In this document: piece by piece, positions 37,895 through 46,179 of the stretch
How positions within the stretch are numbered: the first letter of the stretch is position 1
Layout of the letters: the number at the start of each line of letters is the position of its first letter
Assembly: GCF_000384815.1 (NCBI RefSeq)
Contig: NZ_ARQF01000016.1
Span: 79,577-143,576 of the forward strand
Reading direction: 5' to 3'
DNA from: Halodesulfovibrio aestuarii DSM 17919 = ATCC 29578
GTDB lineage: Bacteria > Desulfobacterota > Desulfovibrionia > Desulfovibrionales > Desulfovibrionaceae
DNA: 64,000 nucleotides
Position numbers and translations under genes: made by a program
Notes under the pieces: generated by a model
Seen by the model: the letters and a program-made list of their open reading frames with translations, nothing else
Told to the model about the DNA's origin: nothing
Database searches by the model: none

Positions 37895-38518
37895 TCAATC
37901 AAGGGAAACACCAGCCATAAGACCGGTTTCTTCCATTCTAATGTGAATAAGACGGCTAACCCAAGCATCAGTAGCAGCATATACTATCTGTTGATGTGTC
38001 AGCTCCTTGTTCGCCCAGTTGGAGCATTGAGCTCCTTTTGAAATCCTGAAATCCAGCAGGTTTGCAGCAAGGTTGCGCAATCCGTGAGTCTCAAGACCAA
38101 TATGACGGGCGACCTCTCCCAAGTCAACCACACCTCTGTCTCTGAACGGGGACAGCTTCTGTAAATCTTTAATGTCGTCTCTGACGGCTACTCCGGTTTT
38201 TAGAATAGAGTCGTCGGCAAGCAACGAAATAAGAGGTTCACTAAAAGATACCCAGTTCAGCTGGATGAGGAAGACAACATCCGAGCACGCTAATTGAACC
38301 AAAGAAGGAAGATTAATTTTACCTTTTCTGAAAGTCGGCCTTGTTTCGGTATCAAAACCGAGCAAGTCCTCCTCCTTCATGCGGTTTACTGCATACTGCA
38401 GTTCACCTTCTGTGCGAATGAGACAAATGTCGCCATCATATCGCCGTAGCGGTAACGCATTTATCTCTTCTTTGGTAATTTTGCGCTTATATTGTTCTGG
38501 ATCATACATCATAGTCAT
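37895..38518 (-). CDS. DEDDy 3'-5' exonuclease, RNase D-like
   Basis: A 207-residue nuclease consisting of just the exonuclease domain. The DEDDy residues can be read: LGFDTETRPTF (Exo I), GVAVRDDIKDL (Exo II) and YAATDAW (Exo III with the catalytic tyrosine). It lacks the HRDC domains of full RNase D, as do short homologues that act on small RNA or DNA ends. There is no clear Shine-Dalgarno and several ATG codons cluster at the start, so the true start could be a few residues later. Substrate unknown. Confidence 0.88.
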   Translation of the reverse strand: MTMMYDPEQYKRKITKEEINALPLRRYDGDICLIRTEGELQYAVNRMKEEDLLGFDTETRPTFRKGKINLPSLVQLACSDVVFLIQLNWVSFSEPLISLLADDSILKTGVAVRDDIKDLQKLSPFRDRGVVDLGEVARHIGLETHGLRNLAANLLDFRISKGAQCSNWANKELTHQQIVYAATDAWVSRLIHIRMEETGLMAGVSLD

Positions 38519-38588
38519 ATTTCGTGGACTGTAAGATACATGACCGCGATGCTCACGTAAAGCACTTTGGCTAACTACGGTTCATGAA

Positions 38589-39971
38589 CTACATCCTCGC
38601 AACACCTAAGAATATCGCATACAAAGATGTAACGAGCACTACAAATATATGAGTGACTCTGGGAGAAGCAATTCCGAAAAACCGAACTTCAGCCGCTCCA
38701 TGCTTACAGACTGCGGTGCAATCCCGACATAATGAGCAGGAGAAGGCCGGCACCCCTGCCTCCAATCGCTCCGGCGTTATCGCATTGTACCGACAGACCG
38801 CAATGCAGGCATTACACTTTGTACAGTCTTTAGAAAAACGTAACCGCCAAGGGCTTATTTTTCCCAAAAGATTCGACATTACACCTAAAGGGCAAAACGA
38901 ACTGCAATGCACCATCAGCTTCATTCGACGGCTCATAAAAAGCATGACCGCAACACCAGTCATTCCAAAGAGTGCAGCAAGCCAGACCGCAACAACTACC
39001 GGGACGCCTGACAACCCCATCCCGAGCGCGATTGCAAAAACAACTACAGCAAGAACAATGCGAACCTTAGGAGCCCATGCAGGCAGACGGCCTGTTCTAC
39101 CTCTGTGGACACGGCTCATTCTATCATCCCATGCGCCAATGTAGCATAAGTGACTACACCATGCAGAACCCACAAGAAGAACAGACACTGAAAAAAGAAT
39201 GAGCATAAAAAAGCCGCTGCCTCTAAACAACGGCCCTGCCACAATGAGAGCAGGAACAGGAAGATGCAGTTCGCCGGTCATGAGAAAGGTTTTAAACCCA
39301 AGCAATCCCAGCGCAAGCTGGCTAAAAAAGACAAAGGAAAAGAACGCCCATGCATAGGAACGCACCTTGCGCTGCGTACGCCTGTCCAGCAACACCCCGC
39401 ATAGCCATGCAGCATAGACAGCTATAATAAAGATCTCCACAGACCCGCTTCCCGGAACAAAACGGTCAGCAAGAAGCAGCGTCATATTTTTCGGCATGAC
39501 ACGGCAAAGCCACAAACCACCACTTGCCAAAGCAAACACTGCGGTCTGACTGAGCGCCGTTGATCTCCCTTTAAAAAAACGGGCATCTGCTTTCTCTGTG
39601 GTCAGAATCCATGCCCCTAACAGGCTAAAGGCACATACACCGACCATGATCACCACAAGCCGCATCCAAGGCTGCCCTTCCGCCATACGGATTTGAACAA
39701 AATCTATCCCTGTCTGAACCCAAAGGAATGAACTGATAAAAAGAGTTGCTGAACAAACAAAGCGCGCCCAGCCGAGTCGGGTAAAAACCAGACCGGACAT
39801 GGCAACAATAGCAACGGCCAGCCCCATATCACCGAACCGAAAAAAATGTGCAGCCAAAAGCAGCAAGCCCAACACAGGGACAACAAGCCACCCTGCATGA
39901 AGCGGAGGAACTGATGGTTCCTCGTAGGCAGTAATCACTGCCGGATCACACTTTTTTTGCGGTGTAGTCAT
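38589..39971 (-). CDS. Membrane-bound 4Fe-4S protein, NapH/CcoG-like polyferredoxin
   Basis: A 460-residue integral membrane protein with about ten hydrophobic segments. A conserved CSHLCYIGAWD cluster and a CSSFCPLG motif sit on the loops, and two C-terminal ferredoxin clusters follow (CTKCNACIAVCRYNAI and CSLCRDCTAVCKHGA). This layout matches NapH/YccM-type quinol-electron-transfer proteins. It begins 3 bases after the stop of the sulfite-reductase-type ferredoxin gene, whose last codons form its ribosome-binding site (AAAGGA), so the two form one redox operon. The terminal electron acceptor is not identifiable here. Confidence 0.85.
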   Translation of the reverse strand: MTTPQKKCDPAVITAYEEPSVPPLHAGWLVVPVLGLLLLAAHFFRFGDMGLAVAIVAMSGLVFTRLGWARFVCSATLFISSFLWVQTGIDFVQIRMAEGQPWMRLVVIMVGVCAFSLLGAWILTTEKADARFFKGRSTALSQTAVFALASGGLWLCRVMPKNMTLLLADRFVPGSGSVEIFIIAVYAAWLCGVLLDRRTQRKVRSYAWAFFSFVFFSQLALGLLGFKTFLMTGELHLPVPALIVAGPLFRGSGFFMLILFSVSVLLVGSAWCSHLCYIGAWDDRMSRVHRGRTGRLPAWAPKVRIVLAVVVFAIALGMGLSGVPVVVAVWLAALFGMTGVAVMLFMSRRMKLMVHCSSFCPLGVMSNLLGKISPWRLRFSKDCTKCNACIAVCRYNAITPERLEAGVPAFSCSLCRDCTAVCKHGAAEVRFFGIASPRVTHIFVVLVTSLYAIFLGVARM

Positions 39972-39974
39972 ATA

Positions 39975-40640
39975 TTATCCTTTGCAACTAAGTTTTTTTG
40001 CCGGATCCAGCCGCTGCATTAATGATTCGTAATTTTCCTCTACAAGAGTGCCGAAACGAAGCTTAGGACGGTACTGTTCCATGTAGTAGAAGACACATTC
40101 AGCGACAATTGCAAGAACCTGCTTTTCACAGAAAATTCCGCCAAGCTCGGATGCAAGACGCGGATGCCTGCCCAGTTTACCACCGAGCACTACCCTGTAT
40201 CCATCTTCCACAGCGCGAATAGCTCGTTCCGGACATTTTTCCATGCACATACCACATTTCATGCACTGCGCCAGATCAAAAACAGGCTCACCCTTGTCAT
40301 AGGAAATCGCCTTGTCCGGACAAATTCGTCCACATAGTCCGCAATGCGAACACATATCAGGAACAAGCTCCGGCTGCTTTGCGCGAATAATGCCGATATC
40401 CGCAACATGAGGCCGCGAACACCCGTTAGGACATGCAGCCACAGAAATTTTAAGCGTATGATGATGCAGTAACGGCCCATTAATTTGTGATCGTAAAAAA
40501 GCATCCCACCCTGTCTGCTCCACAACGTTACGTATCGCGGCAGGAAAGGCGTTGTCAGATTGTATTGCAAAACGACAGTTACCACCGGAGATACCGCGAC
40601 AGGCAGTAATTTCTATAGATTCGACAGCTGGTTTAGACAT
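39975..40640 (-). CDS. Nitrite/sulfite reductase-domain ferredoxin
   Basis: A 221-residue iron-sulfur protein. The N-terminal part carries a siroheme-reductase-type Fe-S motif: ACRGISGGNC (C-X7-C rather than the common C-X5-C) followed by CPNGCSRPHVADIG (C-X3-C). A two-cluster ferredoxin insert follows (CSHCGLCGRICPDKA and CMKCGMCMEKCPERA). The C-terminal region resumes the reductase fold (GYRVVLGGKLGRHP). The ATG at 40640 has GGAG at 5-base spacing; a longer in-frame start is less likely. With the NapH-like partner it probably moves electrons from the quinone pool. Whether it reduces sulfite or nitrite itself is open. Confidence 0.82.
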   Translation of the reverse strand: MSKPAVESIEITACRGISGGNCRFAIQSDNAFPAAIRNVVEQTGWDAFLRSQINGPLLHHHTLKISVAACPNGCSRPHVADIGIIRAKQPELVPDMCSHCGLCGRICPDKAISYDKGEPVFDLAQCMKCGMCMEKCPERAIRAVEDGYRVVLGGKLGRHPRLASELGGIFCEKQVLAIVAECVFYYMEQYRPKLRFGTLVEENYESLMQRLDPAKKLSCKG

Positions 40641-40739
40641 AAAAACTCCATGGATAATAGGACAACTTGATACCAACAACCGGCACAGCAACGCTTGGAA
40701 AAGCGGATGCACTGTTCACGGCACCCGTAGAAAACAGCA

Positions 40740-40768
40740 TGTATATAAAATTCAGGTATCAGGTTGAA
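40740..40768 (-). promoter_or_regulatory. Weak candidate promoter of the redox operon
   Basis: On the minus strand TTCAAC (40763-40768) and TATACA (40740-40745) are 17 bases apart, about 100 bases before the ATG. The -35 is poor, as expected for an activator-dependent promoter. The CRP-type site is centred about 80 bases upstream of the predicted start point. Confidence 0.35.
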
Positions 40769-40787
40769 CCAGTTACATGACAATAAA

Positions 40788-40834
40788 AAAACGGCACAAA
40801 ATAGCTGTGACATACATCACACTCTTGTGCCGTC
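40788..40834 (-). terminator. Intrinsic terminator after mnmE, with an embedded regulator site
   Basis: GACGGCACAA pairs with TTGTGCCGT and is followed on the minus strand by T7, about 65 bases beyond the mnmE stop. The large loop contains the CRP-type palindrome. Confidence 0.78.
40806..40821. promoter_or_regulatory. CRP/FNR-family binding site (TGTGA-N6-TCACA)
   Basis: A perfect TGTGA-N6-TCACA palindrome, the core recognised by CRP and by CRP-like regulators such as HcpR of Desulfovibrio. It lies 166 bases upstream of the ATG of the iron-sulfur redox operon on the minus strand. The match is seen directly; the identity of the regulator is inferred. Confidence 0.5.
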
Positions 40835-40900
40835 ATTCTGGTAGAATTAAGTGCTATCGAGAAATTATCCTGATAAAGGACAACGCTCAAGTACTTACTT

Positions 40901-42277
40901 TTATTTACCGATACAGAAGCTCTCAAATATTTTATTCAAAATTTCATTCGGCGTTGTTTCGCCTGTAATTTCAGACAAAATCGAGCATGCTGTTTCCAGT
41001 CGAACGCCGAGCAGATCATATGGAACTTGCATCGCAAGGTCTTCAAGCAGCCCTTCGAGTTCTGTAGCAGATTGTTCAAGAGCAAGGCTCTGTCGCAAGT
41101 TAGGAACCAGATCGCCAGCCTCAGGTTCTTTTGCATCACCATTGCGGGTAAGAATATTAGTTCGGATTGCTTCTGCAAGCATATCCAATCCATCACCCAA
41201 TTTTGCAGAAATCTGTACTACTGCGCAGTCGGCTGTATCAATTTCCTGTGCTTCATCAACCAAATCCACTTTGTTCCACACAAGAAGAACTTTTTCTGCA
41301 CCTACAGACGCAATCAACTCTTTTTCATGCTGACCAAGTCCGTGGGTTGCATCAACAACAAGCAGTACCAGATCGGCCTGTGACGCAAGATCACGGCTGA
41401 GCCGGACGCCTTCCTGTTCTACGATGTCACCAGTCTCACGAAGCCCTGCTGTATCAACAAGTCGAATTGGCAAACCATCAAAAGTTAGATGTTCTTCCAA
41501 AAAATCACGGGTTGTACCCGGAATATCGGTGACAATAGCACGCTTACGACCAAGCAGACCGTTCATCAAGCTTGATTTTCCTGCGTTTACCTGCCCTGCG
41601 AGGACAACAAGCGCGCCATCGCGCCAACAGCGAGCACGGTCGAAGTTTCCAAGCAATGTACGAAGTGCGTCCATTACGGACGTAATGTCGTCAGTAAATT
41701 CCTGCGGATCGAGACATTCCAAATCTTCTTCCGGAAAATCCACAGCAACACACAGTTTCATACGAACGATTTCGAGGCGGGTACGCAGTTCACCAATACG
41801 CTGCCCAAGCAAGCCATCCAGTTTTGCCTGAGCAAGGCGGACACCTTCACGAGCCGGAGCTGCAATCATTTCTGCAATAGCTTCAACCTGTGTTAAGTCC
41901 ATACGCCCGTTCAGGAAAGCGCGCTTGGAAAATTCACCACAGTCTGCGGGACGTGCGCCAAGGGAAAAAATCGCCTCAAGCACACTGCTTAAAATTGCCG
42001 GCCCACCATGACAGTGGATTTCGGCACTTTCTTCACCGGTGAACGTATTCGTACCCGGCATATGCACAACCAGCACATCGTCCAGATCTTCACCTTTTGC
42101 ATCCAAAATGTGTCCATGATGAAGCACCCAAGGGCGAAAATCTGTAAAACTTTTGCTGGAAGAGCGGAACAGCTTGCGAAGGATAGCACCGGAATCATCA
42201 CCGCTGATGCGGATAATACCGATACCGCCCTGCCCCATTGCTGTGGCGATTGCTGCAATTGTATCGTTCTGGGTCAT
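40901..42277 (-). CDS. mnmE: tRNA uridine-5-carboxymethylaminomethyl GTPase MnmE
   Basis: A 458-residue GTPase that, with MnmG, modifies U34 of certain tRNAs. An N-terminal folate-binding domain ([22 protein letters not shown]) and central helical domain are followed by the inserted G domain with G1 [10 protein letters not shown]3 DTAG and G4 NKVD, and the protein ends in the family's C-terminal CIGK with the catalytic cysteine. The ATG at 42277 (AGGA upstream) is preferred over an in-frame start 13 codons earlier. Last gene of the rpmH-to-mnmE cluster. Confidence 0.95.
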   Translation of the reverse strand: MTQNDTIAAIATAMGQGGIGIIRISGDDSGAILRKLFRSSSKSFTDFRPWVLHHGHILDAKGEDLDDVLVVHMPGTNTFTGEESAEIHCHGGPAILSSVLEAIFSLGARPADCGEFSKRAFLNGRMDLTQVEAIAEMIAAPAREGVRLAQAKLDGLLGQRIGELRTRLEIVRMKLCVAVDFPEEDLECLDPQEFTDDITSVMDALRTLLGNFDRARCWRDGALVVLAGQVNAGKSSLMNGLLGRKRAIVTDIPGTTRDFLEEHLTFDGLPIRLVDTAGLRETGDIVEQEGVRLSRDLASQADLVLLVVDATHGLGQHEKELIASVGAEKVLLVWNKVDLVDEAQEIDTADCAVVQISAKLGDGLDMLAEAIRTNILTRNGDAKEPEAGDLVPNLRQSLALEQSATELEGLLEDLAMQVPYDLLGVRLETACSILSEITGETTPNEILNKIFESFCIGK

Positions 42278-42313
42278 GTGACTGTGTCCTAAAATATTTT
42301 CATAAGAGTAACA

Positions 42314-42347
42314 CAAAAAAGAGGAGCCGAGGGCTCCTCTTTTTTAA
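42314..42347. terminator. Intrinsic terminator between jag and mnmE
   Basis: A perfect GAGGAGCC/GGCTCCTC stem with a 3-base loop, flanked by A6 and T7. It would at least attenuate transcription from jag into mnmE. Confidence 0.88.
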
Positions 42348-42366
42348 TGACTGTATCGTCAAAACG

Positions 42367-43542
42367 CTATTTGCGCTTACGACCGATGATAACACGCTTG
42401 AGCGGGCCATCACCTTTACTGCGGGTCTGGATTTCGTCATCCTCTTGCAAAGCAAGATGAACCACGCGGCGATGGTAGGAGCTGAGCGGACGAGTTGACT
42501 GCGGTTTTCCCATGCTTTTAGCTTTTTCAGCCAAATGCAGAGCTATGTCGCGCAATTTATCATCCTGACGCTCACGGTAGTCGCCAGTATCCAGTTGAAC
42601 TCGCACTGCAACACCGAACATCTTAGCGATAATACGGTTTGCAAGATACTGGAATGAAGCAAGAGTCTGGCCTTCACGACCAATCAGGAGTCCAGAATTC
42701 TCACCGCTTGAAATGGAAGCTTTAACGCGTCCGTCTTCAATACGGGCTTCAACCGGAGTCTCACCGATTACAGGAGTAATAAGGCGGTTTACTACTTCTG
42801 TTACCACCTTCAAAAGCTCAGTCTGATCGAGCTCATCAAGGTTTGCTTCAGGGATCGGATCCGCTTTTACCGGTTCAAATGCAGTTTCCGGTTTTGAAGC
42901 CGGACGCTGTCTTCTTGGAGCCGGAGCATTATCCTGTTTCGGAGAATGCTGTTTCTGCGGACGACGGCGCTGGTTATTACGACCACGCGCTTGTCCTTCC
43001 TGCGTCTCTTCGCCTGTCTCTTGTTTTTTACGAGCAGGTTTTGCACCTTGAGGCTTTTCAGAAGGCCTCTGAGTCAGTTTTTTCTGACCACGGCTGCCTT
43101 CCGGCTTAGAGCGCTGGGAACGACCACGTTCCTGTTTTGGTTTTGCAGTCTGAGCTTCTTCGGAAGAGGCTTCAGGCTTTTCTTTTGCTTTTTGTTGATT
43201 AACAGGCTGAGGCTTTTCAGAACGTTTATTTGGACGTTCCTGCCGTTGTTTCGGCTTCTCAGTCTTGCGCTCGGTTGTTGGTTCCGCCGTAACCGATGCG
43301 GCATTTTTCTTAGATCGTCGGGAAGTCTCTGAAGGGGCAGACAATGCCTGCGAATCAAACTGAACCTGCATTCTGCGGGCTCTAATTCTAGCTTTCTTTG
43401 CCCCAACTAAACCAAAAATACCGGTCTTCGCGTCATTAATGAGGTCAATTTCCAGTTTTTCCCGAGGACTATTGAAGTAGCTGCACGCTTCCTCAATAGC
43501 GCTGTCAAGGGTTTTACCCTTGAACTCTTTGTATCCATCCAT
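42367..43542 (-). CDS. jag: Jag/KhpB (EloR) RNA-binding protein with a long low-complexity linker
   Basis: A 391-residue protein. The Jag-N domain (about 1-55, KGKTLDSAIEEACSYF and GIFGLVGAKKARI) is followed by a roughly 165-residue linker made almost wholly of K, R, Q, E, P, A and S. Then comes a KH domain with the GREG loop (LIGREGQTL) and an R3H domain (STRPLSSYHRRVVHLAL) that bind RNA. Usual KhpB proteins are 200-250 residues, so the expanded disordered linker accounts for the extra length. It sits downstream of yidC in the conserved order. GAGGTG precedes the ATG. Confidence 0.92.
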   Translation of the reverse strand: MDGYKEFKGKTLDSAIEEACSYFNSPREKLEIDLINDAKTGIFGLVGAKKARIRARRMQVQFDSQALSAPSETSRRSKKNAASVTAEPTTERKTEKPKQRQERPNKRSEKPQPVNQQKAKEKPEASSEEAQTAKPKQERGRSQRSKPEGSRGQKKLTQRPSEKPQGAKPARKKQETGEETQEGQARGRNNQRRRPQKQHSPKQDNAPAPRRQRPASKPETAFEPVKADPIPEANLDELDQTELLKVVTEVVNRLITPVIGETPVEARIEDGRVKASISSGENSGLLIGREGQTLASFQYLANRIIAKMFGVAVRVQLDTGDYRERQDDKLRDIALHLAEKAKSMGKPQSTRPLSSYHRRVVHLALQEDDEIQTRSKGDGPLKRVIIGRKRK

Positions 43543-43584
43543 GCATACACCTCAGAAGGTAATCGCGTTTCAAAAACAGAGGCG

Positions 43585-45201
43585 TTACGCCTTACGTAGC
43601 ATGAGCCACTGCTGGAAGATGGAGAGCACGTTGTTTACAAGCCAATACACCACAAGACCGGCAGGGAAGTTCAAGAACATAAACGTAAAGACTACTGGCA
43701 TGATGAGCATCATCTTACGCTGAGTCGGGTCGCCGGTGCTCGGGCTGAGCAGCTGCTGGAGCAGCATGGTTGCACCCATCACAATAGGAGTGATGTAGTA
43801 TGGGTCTGGTGCAGATAAGTCAGAAAGCCAAGGCATGTTTGTAAACGGCAAGAAATCAATGAAAGAAGCATGACGCAACTGAATTGCGTTAAGCAACGCC
43901 TGATATAAGCCGAAGAACACTGGAATCTGGATAACCATCGGCAGACAACCACCTACAGGGTTTACCTTGTAAGTTTTGTACAATGCCATGACTTCCGCAT
44001 TCTGTTTTTCGCGATCATCTGCATACTTTTCGCGAATCTTCTGCATCATAGGCTGGAGCTTTTTCATAGACTCCATTGATTTATAGCTCTTACGAGACAA
44101 TGGCCAGAATGCTATCTTGATAAGAATGGTAAGCAAGATAATTGCTACACCGTAGTTACCTACATATTGCTCAAAGAAGTTAATCATTTTGAGCATTGGC
44201 ACTGCGAGAACAGTAAAGAATCCGTAGTTTTCAGCTGCGCTCAAAGTATTAGGAGCGGCGGCAAGATACTTGGTGATCTTAGGGCCAAAGTAGTAGGTGG
44301 CAGTCGAAGTTGACAGGTTACCGGGAGCAATTCCGATATTATCTTTTTCAAGAGCAATTCTATACACGCCGCTCTGGAACTTAGCTTTCAGAGCAAGATC
44401 AGCACCTTTAGGTGCTATGGCTGCAATAAAGTAGTTGCTTTCCACACCTGCCCACATCATAGGCAGAGTGCTGCTGATGCCGTTTCCGAGATCTTCAACA
44501 TCATCTTCAGTATCAAGACCTTCGGCGTCAGTAAACCATGCAACACGTGTTTTATTGTACGGGTTGCCAGCGTCGGCCATACTGTCGGCATCAAGAGTGT
44601 AGTCCAATCGAACATTACGCGGGCTGGTACCTGCGTTAATGATATTAGTCTTTTCAGTAATGGTGTAGGTATCTGCTGTAAATGAGAATTCACGCTCAAT
44701 ACGCAACCCATTAACTTCACCAACAAACACGAGCATACCGTTCTTACCATTTTCGAGGGTAAGATCAGAGCCTTTCAAGCTCCATGCTGCATTTTCCCAG
44801 GTACGGTCGCCATCAATAAGGAGGCCAAGAGGAGCAAATGCAGAAGCTGGTTTGCCGATGAGATCAACTTTTGGAGAATCAGGGGTATTTTCAGCTTTGT
44901 AATTTTTAAGAACAAAGCTCTGCAACACACCGCCATTAGAATGGAATATCGCAGTGTAAAGGGGAGTATCAACAGTAACAGTGCGTCCATTTTCAGCTTT
45001 GAAAACTGGCAGTTCTGGTGCTGGTGTGTTTTGTGCTGGCTGAACCTTCGCAGGGGCTTTGGAATCTGCCTTTGCAGTTTCTTGTACTGCAGTCTGTTCA
45101 ACAGGCTGCGGTAACCACCCCATGTACTCGGCAAGGTAATTCCACCCAACGGTGATAACCAGGCAGAGCACAACGGTAATTATGACTCGGTTTTTATCCA
45201 T
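43585..45201 (-). CDS. yidC: Membrane protein insertase YidC
   Basis: A 538-residue inner-membrane insertase of the Gram-negative type. An N-terminal transmembrane anchor (about 5-25) is followed by a linker, a large periplasmic beta-domain (about 60-330), then the conserved five-helix core with SYKSMESMKKLQPMMQKI and KVNPVGGCLPMVIQIPVFFGLY. The intramembrane arginine of the core (NAIQLRHASF) is present. It overlaps the conserved yidD/rnpA/rpmH operon upstream and leads into jag. Confidence 0.96.
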   Translation of the reverse strand: MDKNRVIITVVLCLVITVGWNYLAEYMGWLPQPVEQTAVQETAKADSKAPAKVQPAQNTPAPELPVFKAENGRTVTVDTPLYTAIFHSNGGVLQSFVLKNYKAENTPDSPKVDLIGKPASAFAPLGLLIDGDRTWENAAWSLKGSDLTLENGKNGMLVFVGEVNGLRIEREFSFTADTYTITEKTNIINAGTSPRNVRLDYTLDADSMADAGNPYNKTRVAWFTDAEGLDTEDDVEDLGNGISSTLPMMWAGVESNYFIAAIAPKGADLALKAKFQSGVYRIALEKDNIGIAPGNLSTSTATYYFGPKITKYLAAAPNTLSAAENYGFFTVLAVPMLKMINFFEQYVGNYGVAIILLTILIKIAFWPLSRKSYKSMESMKKLQPMMQKIREKYADDREKQNAEVMALYKTYKVNPVGGCLPMVIQIPVFFGLYQALLNAIQLRHASFIDFLPFTNMPWLSDLSAPDPYYITPIVMGATMLLQQLLSPSTGDPTQRKMMLIMPVVFTFMFLNFPAGLVVYWLVNNVLSIFQQWLMLRKA

Positions 45202-45217
45202 GGGCCCTCAATAGCTC

Positions 45218-45466
45218 CTATGCATAGGGATTTTTATCTTTGGAAGGCGGGACGGGATCGTGCCCCCCTGCAGACCAGGGGTTACAACGCAAAATGCGCC
45301 ATACGGCAAGAGCGGATCCCTTCAAGAAGCCGTGGCGCATCACGGCCTGCGCCGCATACTCTGAACACGTAGGGACAAAGCGGCAAGCAGGCGGAAAAAG
45401 AGGCGAAATACAGAGCTGGTAAAATCGTATAGGCGCTACCAGCAGCGTGCGGAAGAGTTTCTTCAT
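45218..45466 (-). CDS. yidD: Membrane protein insertion efficiency factor YidD
   Basis: An 82-residue amphipathic protein with the family core [25 protein letters not shown] and cysteines at C19, C28, C34 (typical SPxxPPxCRxxPTCSxYA), ending with [17 protein letters not shown]. It assists YidC/Sec insertion. Its ATG overlaps the last base of the rnpA stop codon (TAATG on the minus strand), giving translational coupling. Confidence 0.95.
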   Translation of the reverse strand: MKKLFRTLLVAPIRFYQLCISPLFPPACRFVPTCSEYAAQAVMRHGFLKGSALAVWRILRCNPWSAGGHDPVPPSKDKNPYA

Positions 45467-45852
45467 TACGCTTCGTCTTCCCCATCCCGAGCTGACCTTT
45501 CACGTAGCTTGTGAATGATAGGCAAAAGTTCCTGTGTGACAAAATGCAGGTCAACACACTCAGGATTCAATCGGCGTTTTGGCACAACAACTAAATCAAT
45601 GCCGTTCGGTATTTCCCGCTGATTCAGTCGAAAAAACTCACGCAACACACGTTTCACGCGGTTACGTTGTACTGCCGATCCTGTTTTCTTCGTTACAGCC
45701 AACCCCACTCGCCATAAGGCGAGGGGTTCTTCCTTTTCTAAAACAAACAGAACGAAATTTTTAGAAAAGTATCGGCGGCCTTCATCGTAACATTTTACGA
45801 ATTCAGGCCGCCGGGTCAGCCGATGTGTTCTTGGGAACGTTAGGCAGATAAT
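45466..45852 (-). CDS. rnpA: Ribonuclease P protein component, apparent non-ATG start
   Basis: Protein subunit of RNase P, which matures tRNA 5' ends. The full-length frame reads [15 protein letters not shown], then [11 protein letters not shown], then [19 protein letters not shown] with the family RNR motif, and is open from a stop at 45865-45867. No ATG, GTG or TTG occurs in it until an internal GTG at 45708, which would delete the first third of the domain. ATT at 45850-45852 lies 8 bases after an AAAGG element and gives 128 residues; ATC at 45847-45849 is the alternative. Either overlaps the end of rpmH. A sequencing error is possible but no frame break is needed. Confidence 0.82.
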   Translation of the reverse strand: MICLTFPRTHRLTRRPEFVKCYDEGRRYFSKNFVLFVLEKEEPLALWRVGLAVTKKTGSAVQRNRVKRVLREFFRLNQREIPNGIDLVVVPKRRLNPECVDLHFVTQELLPIIHKLRERSARDGEDEA

Positions 45853-45974
45853 TTCGCACGACCTTTAGCGCGTCTGCGACGAAGAATCGCACGACCACCA
45901 ACGGTTTTGAGACGAGCACGAAAACCGTGGGTTCTTTTGCGCTTAATTTTGCTAGGCTGGTAAGTTCTCTTCAT
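45840..45974 (-). CDS. rpmH: 50S ribosomal protein L34
   Basis: A 44-residue, highly basic ribosomal protein beginning [18 protein letters not shown] and ending GRAKLSA, an excellent match to the family length and sequence. AAAGGAG lies 7 bases before the ATG. Its 3' end overlaps the presumed rnpA start by 13 bases. First gene of the cluster rpmH-rnpA-yidD-yidC-jag-mnmE. Confidence 0.97.
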   Translation of the reverse strand: MKRTYQPSKIKRKRTHGFRARLKTVGGRAILRRRRAKGRAKLSA

Positions 45975-46179
45975 GAGATGACTCCTTTAAAAAAATGAAC
46001 GGCCTCTTCTACAGAGTTAATACGTTCACGTCAAGTTTATCATAAACATACAAAACGTCAGCCCCCGTTTTACCGGCAGCTGACTATAAATAACAAAATA
46101 TAGTACCGAACAGCTGTGTATACATAGAGGGTTTTGCTTGTACCATCAAGCATAAACCCTCACTTATAGCTATTTTTCA

